From Bradyrhizobium sp. CCBAU 051011 (GTDB lineage: Bacteria > Pseudomonadota > Alphaproteobacteria > Rhizobiales > Xanthobacteraceae), in contig NZ_CP022222.1 of assembly GCF_009930815.1 (NCBI RefSeq), forward strand, positions 4,320,501 to 4,384,500: a DNA stretch of 64,000 bases, in the 5' to 3' direction. The notes below the pieces were generated by a model. The model worked only from the letters and a program-made list of their open reading frames with translations. It searched no databases and was not told the DNA's origin. This document shows, piece after piece, positions 45,911-54,254 of this stretch. Made by a program: the position numbers and the translations under genes. Each line of letters begins with the position of its first letter. Position 1 is the first letter of the stretch.

Positions 45911-47230
45911 TCAACCACTGCGGCGGGCAGATGGTTCCAGTTTGCTCAAATCGGCACTTGGGGCCGCCCTTGGGGTCGCCCTTGGGGCCGCCATGGCGGC
46001 CGCTTCGATTCGCTTCCAGGCCCGATCGCGCGCCCCGGAATCGCCGGTCGCGATATCAAGCGCGGCGTCGGGGTGGGTCATGCGGGCGCTGAGCGGGACC
46101 GGTCCGCAGACGATCATGAAGAAGTCGTAGGCATTGGGCAGTTCGTTGGCCATCACGAACTGGAAATGCACGCGGAAGAACTGCCAGCGAAACTTCTTGT
46201 AATGCTCGGGCAGGATGATGTCGCGGAAGCGGACCGGCACGATCTTCGGATTGCGTCTGGCCGCGCCGACGTCGATGCCGTGGCTCGTGATCGGATCGAA
46301 CTGGTAGAAATTCATCACGTCCTTGCGGGCCTGACAGTCGATCCAGTCGATCGACGGCTCGACCGCCAGCATCCGCAGATGGTCGCGAAACTCGACCGAT
46401 ACGGCGTGATAGCCCACGATCGGGAAATTGCCGCCGATTGTCAGCAGCACGATCCGCGGACCGTGACGGCCGAGCGCCGGATCGAGCTTGAGCGCGTGCG
46501 CCAGCATTTCGGTCGACAGGAACGATCCGGAACTATGGCCGACGATGACGATCTCGTCGGCGTCGGTACTCTTCGCCGTCTTGATGAGATGCTGCGCGAA
46601 GCGGTCGATGCGCTGATCCCATTCCGGGCGCTCGCGGCGCGAGAACTCCCAGGTCCAGATCGTGTCGCACAGCAGGTAGAGCACGTAAGTGGCGTTCTCG
46701 GTGTATTTCAGCACGGCCCCGAGCAGCGCCACGCAAATGGCAATGGCGATCGCGATGCTGAACATGTCGGGAATGCCGATGGCATTCAGGCCTTTCTCGA
46801 ACACGAAGGCAATGGCGCCGGCGCACGCGGCCTCGAGCAACAGCATCAAATGGGGGTAGGTGATGAAGGTGGCGAACCGCCAGTTCGCCTTGCCGAAGCG
46901 GCCGATGGTGCCGGCGAACACGAGGCGCCAGTAGATCCACACTGCGTTGAACACCGTGCGCCAGATCGGCGACGCCAGGTCCTGCTGGATAAAATCCTCG
47001 AACCGGAGGAAATCGTAGGAGGTCCGGGTCTGCCAATCCTCAGCTTTGGTGTCGATGGTCCAGGACGCGATCTCGTCGTCGGAGGCGACCTTGGGCCGGC
47101 TGATGGTGGCCTGGAGTTGGTAAAGCCGGCCGAACTTGCGCAGCTCGGTCCGGAACATGCGGTAATATTGCGCCAGCCCGCGCGGATCGTAGCCCTGAAT
47201 GTAGATAATATGGCGGTGCTCGACGCGCAC
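45911..47230 (-). CDS. membrane-associated alpha/beta-hydrolase-like protein
   Basis: A 439-residue protein. An N-terminal beta-strand with IIYIQGYDPRG (8-18) is the hydrolase oxyanion-side strand, two transmembrane helices follow (about 122-145 and 155-177), then EIVIVGHSSGSFLS contains the nucleophile elbow GHSSG with Ser233. The C-terminus has several Arg/Ala/Pro units. The catalytic Asp and His are not clearly seen. It probably acts at the inner membrane on a lipid or ester. It interrupts the common xseB-dxs neighbourhood. Confidence 0.75.
   Translation of the reverse strand: MRVEHRHIIYIQGYDPRGLAQYYRMFRTELRKFGRLYQLQATISRPKVASDDEIASWTIDTKAEDWQTRTSYDFLRFEDFIQQDLASPIWRTVFNAVWIYWRLVFAGTIGRFGKANWRFATFITYPHLMLLLEAACAGAIAFVFEKGLNAIGIPDMFSIAIAIAICVALLGAVLKYTENATYVLYLLCDTIWTWEFSRRERPEWDQRIDRFAQHLIKTAKSTDADEIVIVGHSSGSFLSTEMLAHALKLDPALGRHGPRIVLLTIGGNFPIVGYHAVSVEFRDHLRMLAVEPSIDWIDCQARKDVMNFYQFDPITSHGIDVGAARRNPKIVPVRFRDIILPEHYKKFRWQFFRVHFQFVMANELPNAYDFFMIVCGPVPLSARMTHPDAALDIATGDSGARDRAWKRIEAAAMAAPRATPRAAPSADLSKLEPSARRSG
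45957..45992. repeat. three tandem 12-base units
   Basis: CTTGGGGCCGCC, CTTGGGGTCGCC, CTTGGGGCCGCC lie in the C-terminal part of the hydrolase gene and encode APRA/TPRA-type units on the minus strand. Confidence 0.85.
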
Positions 47231-47329
47231 GTACTGTCCCCAAGTGTGGGCGGACTATATCAGGCTGTGCAGCGCCGGAAGAACTAATTCGGCTGTTCCG
47301 TCTCCCACACGGCAAGGTAGAAACTTCGG

Positions 47330-47382
47330 CCAGTAAGCCCGTTTCGTGCGCCGAACGCTAAGACCGCTGGCGGGCTTACTGG
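47330..47382 (-). terminator. long stem-loop overlapping the xseB stop codon
   Basis: Perfect 12-bp arms CCAGTAAGCCCG / CGGGCTTACTGG are separated by 29 bases. The right arm covers the last xseB codons and its stop. It separates xseB from the hydrolase gene. Confidence 0.65.
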
Positions 47383-47627
47383 ACGTCGAGTGGCTCGGTC
47401 CCGGTGGACTGGCCGTTCGCGTCCGTCGTGATCTTGTCGACGCGGGCCTCCGCCTGCCGCAGCAGTTCTTCGCAGCGGCGCTTCAGCGCTTCGCCCCGTT
47501 CATAGATTGCGACCGATTCCTCGAGCGGCACCTTGCCGTCCTCCAGCCGTTTCACGATCGATTCGAGTTCCTCGATCGCGCGCTCGAAGGAGAGTTTTTT
47601 GACGTCCGCTTGCGTGTTTTCGGCCAT
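47376..47627 (-). CDS. xseB: exodeoxyribonuclease VII small subunit
   Basis: An 83-residue protein that binds XseA to form exonuclease VII. The conserved core is LSFERAIEELESIVKRLEDG followed by PLEESVAIYERGEALKRRCE and EELLRQAEARVDKI. The sequence and size are typical. xseA is not in the window, as is common. The gene lies 74 bases after the histone-deacetylase-like gene on the same strand. Confidence 0.95.
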   Translation of the reverse strand: MAENTQADVKKLSFERAIEELESIVKRLEDGKVPLEESVAIYERGEALKRRCEELLRQAEARVDKITTDANGQSTGTEPLDVQ

Positions 47628-47701
47628 ATCGAGTTCCCGGATGCGCCCCCGGTCAGAAGCGCAGAATCAAGCAAATTATTTCGGACCTATTGTGGCGGGA
47701 T

Positions 47702-48628
47702 CTAAGCGCCCATCAACGCGGTGACATGCGCGGCAACCGACTCTTTCAGCCCCTGCAGGTCGTAGCCGCCTTCCAGCACCGAGACAACCCGCCCCTCGGC
47801 GCTCGAATCAGCCACATCCATCAGCTTGCGGGTGACCCAGCCGAAATCGTCCGCCTTCAGGTTGAGCGAGGCGAGGGGATCGCGGTAGTGCGCGTCGAAG
47901 CCGGCGGAGATGATCACGAGCTCCGGCGAGAATTTTTGTAGCTGCGGCAGGATCAGGTTCTCGAATGCTGAGCGGAACTTGGCGCTGCCGTCTTCGGACG
48001 CCAGCGGCGCATTGACGATGGTGTCGTGCTCGCCGCGCTCGCCGCTGGCCCCGGTGCCGGGAAACAGCGGCATCTGGTGCGTCGAGCAGTACATCACGGT
48101 CGGATCGTGCCAGAAAATGTCCTGCGTGCCGTTGCCGTGATGGACGTCGAAATCGACGATCGCGGCGCGGCCGATGCCGTATTTGCGCTGGGCGTGGCGT
48201 GCGGCAATGGCGACATTGTCAAAGAAGCAGAAGCCCATCGGCTTCGAGACCTCGGCATGATGGCCGGGCGGCCGCACCGCGACGAAGGCATTCTGATGGG
48301 TTCCGGACATCACCGCGTCCGTCGCAGCCACCGCGCCGCCGACGCCGCGCATCACCGCTTCCCAGGTGCCCGGCGACATCGAGGTGTCGCCATCGATATA
48401 GATCATACCGCTCTGCGGGGCGATATGCCTGAGTTCGCCGACATAATGCTCGCCATGGCACAGCGTGACGGAATCGAGATTGCCTTCCGGTGCCTCGCTG
48501 CGCGTGAGCGGCTTGAAGCGCTCGTCCGCCAGCACCTCGGCGACCGCGCGCAGCCGGTCGGGACGCTCCGGGTGCCCCGGGGGCGTGACATGGTCGAGGC
48601 AGGCGGTATGGGTCAGAAGCAGCGTCAT
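47702..48628 (-). CDS. histone-deacetylase-family (acetylpolyamine amidohydrolase-like) protein
   Basis: A zinc-dependent deacetylase fold of 308 residues. VRPPGHHAEVSKPMGFCFFD holds the active-site His pair, VDFDVHHGNGTQDIF the zinc-ligand Asp and His, and ISAGFDAHYRDPLASL the second Asp. Bacterial members deacetylate acetoin, polyamines or proteins. It lies upstream of xseB in the same orientation, an arrangement common in this bacterial group. The substrate is unknown. Confidence 0.92.
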   Translation of the reverse strand: MTLLLTHTACLDHVTPPGHPERPDRLRAVAEVLADERFKPLTRSEAPEGNLDSVTLCHGEHYVGELRHIAPQSGMIYIDGDTSMSPGTWEAVMRGVGGAVAATDAVMSGTHQNAFVAVRPPGHHAEVSKPMGFCFFDNVAIAARHAQRKYGIGRAAIVDFDVHHGNGTQDIFWHDPTVMYCSTHQMPLFPGTGASGERGEHDTIVNAPLASEDGSAKFRSAFENLILPQLQKFSPELVIISAGFDAHYRDPLASLNLKADDFGWVTRKLMDVADSSAEGRVVSVLEGGYDLQGLKESVAAHVTALMGA

Positions 48629-48663
48629 GCGATAATCCTGGCGTAGAAGAGCGCGCCGGCAAG

Positions 48664-48695
48664 GAGCGGCTAATCTAGGCCGTTAGAGGCCGCTC
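48664..48695. terminator. stem-loop between the 5'-nucleotidase and deacetylase genes
   Basis: A 7-bp arm pair GAGCGGC / GCCGCTC with an 18-base loop lies between the two tandem minus-strand genes. Support is moderate because the loop is long. Confidence 0.35.
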
Positions 48696-48716
48696 GGAAA
48701 GGCCCACGGCGCGGGC

Positions 48717-50381
48717 TCAGTTGATCCGGACGATGCGATCGGCGGAGGTCGGGCCGACCGGGCTGTTCGCCGCAAAATAGGTATGCAGCGCGTCGACGTC
48801 ATAGACGCCAATCAGCGGTGCGGTTCCTTCCGTCAGCACGGTAAAACCGTCGCCGCCAACGAACAGGAAATTGTTGACGGTGACGCGATAGTGCGCAGCA
48901 GGATCGATCGGCTGTCCGTTCAGCGACATCCGTTCGGCGATGATGCGCTCGCCATCGCCCTTCGATCCGTCCCATGCGTAGCTGAAGCCTTTCGACACCT
49001 GCAGGATCCGCGGCCGCTTCGGGTCGCGCCATTGCTGCTCCAGCATGTCCTTGATCTGCTTTCCGCTCAGCGTCAGCGTCACCAGTTGATTGCGGAACGG
49101 CTGGCTGGCGAACAGGTCGGCATAGGTCACCGCGCCATCTTCCTTCCGCGTGACATCGGCGCGGACGCCGCCGGGATTGGTGAAGGCGATGACCGCACCG
49201 CCTTTTGCTTCCGCGCTGGTCGCGGCGAGTTGCGCGTCGGCGATGATGTCGCCGAGCGGACTTTCGCCGGCGGCATTCGGCACGCGCGACAGCGTCGCTG
49301 TCACCGAACCTGCAGGGCGGTTGGCGATCGGCGCGGCCAGCCTGTCATAGGCGTCAAGCAGCGCGGTCTGTTGCGCATCCTTCGCAAGCGTTGCGGTGCG
49401 GACGATATTGTTGCCGGCCCTGGCGCTGACGACGTCGCGCGTCACGGGATCGAGTTTCAGATCGATCGCGGTGACCAGCGTGCCGTATTTGTCGCCGGAA
49501 GTGACGAGCCGCCCGTCGATCTCGCAGACATAGGCGCGGTGGGTATGGCCGGAGACCACGACGTCCACTGCCTTGTCGAGCCTTTTGACGATATCGACGA
49601 TCGGCCCGGAAATGCCGGGACATTCGTTGTAGTCCCCGGTCGGCAATCCGCCCTCGTGGATCAGCACGACGATGGCCTCGACGCCGCGCGCCTTCAGCTC
49701 CGGGATCAGCGCGTTCACCGTCTCGGCCTCGTCGCGGAATTCGAGGCCGGCAATGCCGACAGGCGAGACGAGGCCAGGCGTGCCTTTCAAAGTCAGGCCG
49801 ATGAAGGCGACCGGAATGCCTTCGAATGTGCGAATTTCATAGGCGGGAAACACCGTCTTGCCGCTGCTCTTCTCGAACGTGCTGGCGGCGAGATAGCGAA
49901 ATTTCGCGCCGGTAAACGGATGCGGCCCCTGGCATTTGTCGACCGGATGGCAGCCGCCGTTCTGCATGCGCAACAGCTCGTCTTTGCCCTCGTCGAATTC
50001 GTGATTGCCGACAGCGGAAATATTCAAGCCCATCATCGACAGCGCTTCGATCGTCGGCTCGTCATGGAACATCGCCGACAGAAACGGGCTGGCGCCGATC
50101 AAATCGCCGGCCGCGACGAAGATGGAATTCTTGTGCCCCCCGCGAAGCTGGCCGACCAGCGTCGCCATGTGCTCGGCGCCGCCGGCTTCGACGGTGATCT
50201 TCTTCGTCCCGTCCTCGGGATCGGCGATCGTGATCCCGCCCGAGGGCGGGCGAAGATAGCCGTGAAAATCATTGATCGCGAGAATGCGCAGGTCGACCGG
50301 AGCGGTGGTTTGCGCGCTTAAGGAAGCGATGGGCGCCAGCATGATCGCGAGCGCAAGGAAAGGACGGAAGAGAACTTTCAT
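48717..50381 (-). CDS. secreted 5'-nucleotidase / 2',3'-cyclic phosphodiesterase
   Basis: A 554-residue periplasmic metallophosphoesterase. A signal peptide (FLALAIMLAPIASLSA) precedes the catalytic domain (about 27-320) with LAINDFHGYLRPP, GDLIGASPFLSAMF, GNHEFDEG and VSGHTHRAYVCEIDG. The C-terminal 5'-nucleotidase domain (about 345-540) has PLGDIIADAQLAAT and FTNPGGVRADV. It hydrolyses nucleotides for phosphate and nucleoside salvage. It is a single gene; a repeat follows on the upstream side. Confidence 0.94.
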   Translation of the reverse strand: MKVLFRPFLALAIMLAPIASLSAQTTAPVDLRILAINDFHGYLRPPSGGITIADPEDGTKKITVEAGGAEHMATLVGQLRGGHKNSIFVAAGDLIGASPFLSAMFHDEPTIEALSMMGLNISAVGNHEFDEGKDELLRMQNGGCHPVDKCQGPHPFTGAKFRYLAASTFEKSSGKTVFPAYEIRTFEGIPVAFIGLTLKGTPGLVSPVGIAGLEFRDEAETVNALIPELKARGVEAIVVLIHEGGLPTGDYNECPGISGPIVDIVKRLDKAVDVVVSGHTHRAYVCEIDGRLVTSGDKYGTLVTAIDLKLDPVTRDVVSARAGNNIVRTATLAKDAQQTALLDAYDRLAAPIANRPAGSVTATLSRVPNAAGESPLGDIIADAQLAATSAEAKGGAVIAFTNPGGVRADVTRKEDGAVTYADLFASQPFRNQLVTLTLSGKQIKDMLEQQWRDPKRPRILQVSKGFSYAWDGSKGDGERIIAERMSLNGQPIDPAAHYRVTVNNFLFVGGDGFTVLTEGTAPLIGVYDVDALHTYFAANSPVGPTSADRIVRIN

Positions 50382-50410
50382 GGCCTTGATGTTTCCGCAT
50401 CATTGCCTGC

Positions 50411-50509
50411 GACAAACGCGAAGCGTTTGTGCAAGGGAGCGCAGCGACGCAATCCATTATTTCTTGATGCGGCGCAATGGATTGCTTCGCTGCGCTCGCA
50501 ATGACGGTG
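50411..50509. repeat. interspersed palindromic repeat, family D
   Basis: GAGCGCAGCGACGCAATCCA lies opposite TGGATTGCTTCGCTGCGCTC, and a smaller palindrome ACAAACGCGAAGCGTTTGT precedes it. Two imperfect stems form one unit. I recognise the GATTGCTTCGCTGCGCTCGC type from rhizobial genomes; one copy is present here. Confidence 0.8.
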
Positions 50510-50529
50510 GGGCGAGAGCGTGCCTTCAA

Positions 50530-51294
50530 CTACCCCTTCTTCCGCTCGAAGAACGCCTTGAACGCCGTCACGGCTTCCTTCGAACGCAATCGTTCGCCGA
50601 ACAGATGGCCTTCCTGGTCGATCCGGCGCGTCATGTCCTCTGGCGGCAGTTTTAGCAGTTTGCGCGTGATTGCGACCGCTTCTGCCGGCAGTGCGCAGAT
50701 CTCGCGCGCGACCTTGCGCGCCTCGGCTTCGGTGTGTCCGGGCGCCACAACGACATTGACGAAGCCAGCCTCGCGCGCCTCGTCAGCGGAAAACTTGCGG
50801 CCCATCACCAGCATGGCGAAGGCGCGCTGGTGGCCCATGGTGCGCGGCATCAACAGGCTGGAGGCGGCTTCGGGCACCAGTCCGAGATTGATGAACGGCG
50901 TGGAGAACGTCGCGGTCGTGCTCGCCAGCACATAGTCGCAATGGAACAGCATGGTGGTGCCGATGCCGATCGCGACGCCGTCGACGGCGGCGATGATCGG
51001 CTTGACGTTGTGCGCCAGCGAATAAAGCAGTTCTACGGCGTTGGAGGCGCCGCGTGGCGTATCGGTATTCGACGTGCTCTCTTTCAGAAAATCCTCAAGA
51101 TCGTTGCCCGCGGTGAACACGCCCGAACCGCCGGTGATGATGATGCAGCGGATATCGGGATTGTTCTGCGCCTTGTCGATTGCATCGCTCATTTCGCGAT
51201 ACATGTCCTGGGTGAACGCGTTCTTCTTCTCGGGCCGCCGCAGCTTGATCACGCGCGTCGCGTCTTCGTCCGACACAATGAGGTGTCCGGTCAT
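50530..51294 (-). CDS. enoyl-CoA hydratase/isomerase-family protein
   Basis: A crotonase-fold enzyme of 254 residues. RCIIITGGSGVFTAGNDLED forms the first oxyanion-hole part, AAVDGVAIGIGTTMLFHCDY the second, with the GLVPEAASSLLMPR segment after it. The usual catalytic Glu pair is not both obvious, so isomerase or hydrolase activity is possible. AGGGG lies 8 bases before ATG 51294. The longer frame to 51390 would add non-family sequence. It probably acts in CoA-thioester degradation. Confidence 0.9.
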   Translation of the reverse strand: MTGHLIVSDEDATRVIKLRRPEKKNAFTQDMYREMSDAIDKAQNNPDIRCIIITGGSGVFTAGNDLEDFLKESTSNTDTPRGASNAVELLYSLAHNVKPIIAAVDGVAIGIGTTMLFHCDYVLASTTATFSTPFINLGLVPEAASSLLMPRTMGHQRAFAMLVMGRKFSADEAREAGFVNVVVAPGHTEAEARKVAREICALPAEAVAITRKLLKLPPEDMTRRIDQEGHLFGERLRSKEAVTAFKAFFERKKG

Positions 51295-51401
51295 GAACTT
51301 GCCCCTAAAAGCAGGCGGCCGCGGTGCCGCTGGCCAATCATCCGGTCCTATCCTACATGATCCGGCAAGGGCCCCAACCACTCCGTGCAATTTTCCCGGG
51401 G

Positions 51402-51471
51402 GAGCATGATCCGGACCCGAAGGGCCGCGTTAGCGCAAAGTGGCCCCCGGTTTTCCGAAAAGATCATGCTC
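51402..51471. repeat. interspersed palindromic repeat, family F
   Basis: GAGCATGATC at one end pairs with GATCATGCTC at the other, with CGGTTTTCCGAAAA inside. This is the GAGCATGATCC...TTTTCCGAAAAGATCATGCTC type that I know from Bradyrhizobium and relatives. It lies between divergent genes. Confidence 0.85.
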
Positions 51472-51535
51472 AAATAACAACATGACGCGGGGATGGCTTC
51501 CGGCGGAAAGCCATCCCGACCACGAGGATAATGCA

Positions 51536-52489
51536 ATGCAGCTAGGCGGAATTCATCATCTGACCGCGATCTCGGCGAAGCCGCGGGAGAATTTAGCGTT
51601 TTACACCGGCCTGCTTGGCATGCGGTTGGTCAAGAAGACAGTCAACCAGGACGACGTCAGCGCCTACCACCTGTTCTACGCCGACGGCAAAGCCAATCCC
51701 GGCACCGATCTCACCTTCTTCGATTTTCCCGCGGCGCCTGAACTGCGCGGAACCAATTCGATCTCGCGCACCGGCCTGCGCGTTGCCGGCGAGAAGGCTC
51801 TCGGCTACTGGCGGGATCGACTCAAGAAGGCCGGCGTGGAGGCCCGCGACATCACCGAGGTCGACGGCCGTCTGACGCTGCCGTTCGAGGACGGTGAGGG
51901 GCAGCGGCTGGTGCTGATCGACGATGGCGGTGCGGGGCCGGCCTCGCCTTGGGAGAAGAGTCCGGTGCCGGCGGAGCATCAGATCCGCGGGCTCGGTCCG
52001 ATCGTGCTGACCGTGCATGATCTATCGCGCACCACCTTCGTGCTGGCCGAGGTCATGAACATGCGCCGCGTGCGGGAGTATGCCGCTCACGGTGCGCAGA
52101 TTCACGTGTTCGAGATGGGCGAGGCAAGGGGAGAGAGCAACCCCGCCGTTGAGCTGCATGTGCTCGAGGATAAGACCTCGCCGATCGCCCGCCAGGGCGC
52201 CGGCGGCGTGCACCATGTCGCGTTCCGCACCCCCGACGAGGCGCAGTATCACGCCTGGACGAAACGTCTGACGGACTTGCGCATCCCCAACAGCGGCGAG
52301 ATCGATCGCTTCTATTTTCGCAGTCTCTATTTCCGCGAACCCAACGGCATCCTGTTCGAGATCGCGACGGATGGTCCCGGTTTTGCGACCGACGAGCCGA
52401 TGGAGACACTCGGCGAAAAACTGGCGCTGCCGCCGTTCCTGGAGCCGCGAAGGACGCAGATCGAAGCGGGGCTGAAGCCGATCGAATGA
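51536..52489 (+). CDS. VOC-superfamily ring-cleaving dioxygenase (MhqO/LinE-like)
   Basis: A 317-residue metalloenzyme with two VOC modules (about 1-145 and 150-300). Metal ligands are suggested by IHHLTAI (His6/His7), [17 protein letters not shown] and the C-terminal Glu in [15 protein letters not shown]. This matches hydroquinone or catechol ring-cleaving dioxygenases. GAGGA lies about 9 bases before ATG 51536. The likely substrate is a hydroxylated aromatic, in keeping with the aromatic-catabolism genes in the window. Confidence 0.9.
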   Translation: MQLGGIHHLTAISAKPRENLAFYTGLLGMRLVKKTVNQDDVSAYHLFYADGKANPGTDLTFFDFPAAPELRGTNSISRTGLRVAGEKALGYWRDRLKKAGVEARDITEVDGRLTLPFEDGEGQRLVLIDDGGAGPASPWEKSPVPAEHQIRGLGPIVLTVHDLSRTTFVLAEVMNMRRVREYAAHGAQIHVFEMGEARGESNPAVELHVLEDKTSPIARQGAGGVHHVAFRTPDEAQYHAWTKRLTDLRIPNSGEIDRFYFRSLYFREPNGILFEIATDGPGFATDEPMETLGEKLALPPFLEPRRTQIEAGLKPIE

Positions 52490-52501
52490 ATTCCGCAGCT
52501 T

Positions 52502-52586
52502 CGTAGGATGGGTGGAGCGAAGCGATACCCATCACCTCACCGCACACCGTGCTCGATGGGCATCGCTTCGCTCCACCCATCCTACG
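52502..52586. repeat. interspersed palindromic repeat, family A copy 2
   Basis: Near-perfect 31-base arms GTAGGATGGGTGGAGCGAAG... and its complement flank a short centre. It matches the unit at 3089-3172 and is the better-preserved copy. Confidence 0.93.
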
Positions 52587-52619
52587 CGCTAAAAGCTGTT
52601 CGAGCGTTTGGAGGGCATC

Positions 52620-52826
52620 ATGAAGGTTTACCGATATCTCACGGGCAAGGATGATGCCGCATTCTGCCACCGAGTGACCGACGCTTTGAACCGCGGGTGG
52701 CAGCTTTACGGACAACCGACTCTGACATTCGACCAGAAGCGCGGCGAAGTGATCTGCGGGCAAGCCATCACCAAGGATGTCGAAGGCAAGACTTACGATT
52801 CCGAAATGGATTTGTCGAAGTTGTAG
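52620..52826 (+). CDS. DUF1737-domain small protein
   Basis: A 68-residue protein that matches the DUF1737 pattern KVYRYLTGKDDAAFCHRVTD and NRGWQLYGQPTLTFD, with the RGEVICGQAITK stretch. GGAGGGC lies about 6 bases before ATG 52620, which decides the start against an in-frame codon at 52608. The function is unknown. It sits between two repeats of family A. Confidence 0.85.
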   Translation: MKVYRYLTGKDDAAFCHRVTDALNRGWQLYGQPTLTFDQKRGEVICGQAITKDVEGKTYDSEMDLSKL

Positions 52827-53147
52827 CGCAGCGAATCCCATCGCAGTCCCAGGCGGCATCGCTTCCGCCTTCGCTCGTTGAGCTACGGCGGATAAAGTCC
52901 CGCCACCCATCCTACGGGCTGTGCGTCTCGCGCATGTGGGCGCGGGCCTTCGGCTTGGAACAGGGGATACGGAACTTGACGACGAATGCAGAGCGCCCGC
53001 GAAGGGTCAGAGTTCCTTCCGTAGTTCTCCGGTCGTGAACATAGTTCCGCCTTCTCAGCTGCGTTAAACGCCAGTGTTAGCTCGTCGTAGCGCAGATGCG
53101 CGGATCGCTCCCAGGCGGGAGCCATTGCATTTGATACGGAGCATCAA
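52827..53147. other. intergenic region with a degraded repeat
   Basis: A partial family A-like sequence (CTTCCGCCTTCGCTCGTTGA to CCACCCATCCTACG) lies at 52854-52918. The rest is the leader of the coiled-coil gene at 53148. No gene is seen in this 321-base stretch. Confidence 0.65.
52854..52918. repeat. degraded repeat related to family A
   Basis: It carries GGCATCGCTTCCGCCTTCGC, then GAGCTACGGCGG and CCACCCATCCTACGGGC, an incomplete copy with one arm altered. Confidence 0.5.
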
Positions 53148-53954
53148 ATGAATTCCAGTCTTGAAGACCGGCTCGCGGAAGGGCAGATCGCAAGTTTGGA
53201 TCAGCAGCTTTCGAACCTGGCGCGCGAAGTGGGAATCGGTCCTTCGGTCCCGCCGACCAGCATGAACACGTCTCGCCCCCCGCCGGCAACGAGTCATCGA
53301 TTGGCGGATTGGCGCTATCTGGCTTTCGTTGGCTCTCTCTCGGCAGCATTCATTGGTGTCGCTGCCTGGTGGTGGTCATCCTCCGCCGATACGGTGATGA
53401 TGGCCCCCTCAGATCCGGCACCTCTGACACAGGCGGCGCCGGAAGCCGCTGCGCCGAAAGATGTCGCGTCGGCTGCTGTTGTTCTGTCTTCCGAGTTGGC
53501 GCAGCAGCTAGAACCGATGGCGGGCGATCTCGCTGCCTTGAGGCAAACGGTCGAACAGCTCAAGGTGAGGCAAGAACAATTGGTCCGCGACAATGAAAAT
53601 CTCACGAGCCAACTCGACGCGAGCCGGGAAGCAATGGCACGCAACAACAGTATCATCGAGCAGATCAAGGCGACCCAGATCCAGATGACGCGCGAAAGCC
53701 AGACGCTTATCGAGCGGGTCAACACAAGCCAGGAACAACTCGCCCGCAATGTCGCCAGCGCTTCAGAGCCAAAGGCGGTGCCCGAAGCGCCAAAGATGAT
53801 GTCTGAAGAGCCAAAGGTGATGCCCGAAATACCACTGCCGCGTCCGCGGCAGGCGACCACTGTCGGTCAGACGCAAAAGCCGACGCCAGCCCCGGCGCGG
53901 CCGCAAGCCAAAAAAACGCAACCGTTATTGGCATGGCCATGGTCAGTGCGCTAA
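53148..53954 (+). CDS. membrane-anchored coiled-coil protein, hypothetical
   Basis: A 268-residue protein with a polar N-terminus (1-55), one transmembrane helix (about 57-77, LAFVGSLSAAFIGVAAWWWS), a long helical coiled-coil (about 115-205, QQLEPMAGDLAALRQTVEQL, QLKVRQEQLVRDNENLTSQL), and a Pro/Lys-rich C-terminus with PKVMPEIPLPRPRQ. I do not recognise a family. The coiled coil suggests that it makes an oligomer or binds a partner in the periplasm. It is conserved-looking across the coding stretch. Confidence 0.75.
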   Translation: MNSSLEDRLAEGQIASLDQQLSNLAREVGIGPSVPPTSMNTSRPPPATSHRLADWRYLAFVGSLSAAFIGVAAWWWSSSADTVMMAPSDPAPLTQAAPEAAAPKDVASAAVVLSSELAQQLEPMAGDLAALRQTVEQLKVRQEQLVRDNENLTSQLDASREAMARNNSIIEQIKATQIQMTRESQTLIERVNTSQEQLARNVASASEPKAVPEAPKMMSEEPKVMPEIPLPRPRQATTVGQTQKPTPAPARPQAKKTQPLLAWPWSVR

Positions 53955-54038
53955 TGCACCCGGCCGCCTGACGTCGACGCAAACAAATTCGTTATGCCCG
54001 GCAAAGAACCGCGCCAGCGTGAGATAGCCTGTGGCTCC

Positions 54039-54254
54039 TCAGGCTTCGTTCTTCGGCGTGTATTTACCGAGCACGCATTTGTAGCCTTGCAATCGCCACG
54101 CGTGATAGGGCCCCTTGGCGAGCCAGTCGGCGATGCCGATTTGCGCGTTGACTGCGCAGGCGCCCATGGTGATGCCGGACTGCTCGCTGGTGGTAACGAC
54201 CTTTTCGAGGCAGAGCTGGCTGTTGCAGAGAACGGCGATGAGAGTAACGAGCAT
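54039..54254 (-). CDS. small secreted or membrane protein, hypothetical
   Basis: A 71-residue frame whose first residues (MLVTLIAVLCNSQLCLEKVV) could be a short signal, followed by ITMGACAVNAQIGIADWLAK and HAWRLQGYKCVLGKYTPK. The four cysteines look like disulfide pairs. A weak stem (AGCCTG / CAGGCT) overlaps its stop at 54026-54045. I do not know the family. Confidence 0.6.
   Translation of the reverse strand: MLVTLIAVLCNSQLCLEKVVTTSEQSGITMGACAVNAQIGIADWLAKGPYHAWRLQGYKCVLGKYTPKNEA

Noticed and set aside
45715..46092. Plus-strand frame opposite the hydrolase C-terminus
   Set aside because: It is made by the 12-base tandem repeat and the antisense of the hydrolase gene, with low-complexity Pro/Arg composition.
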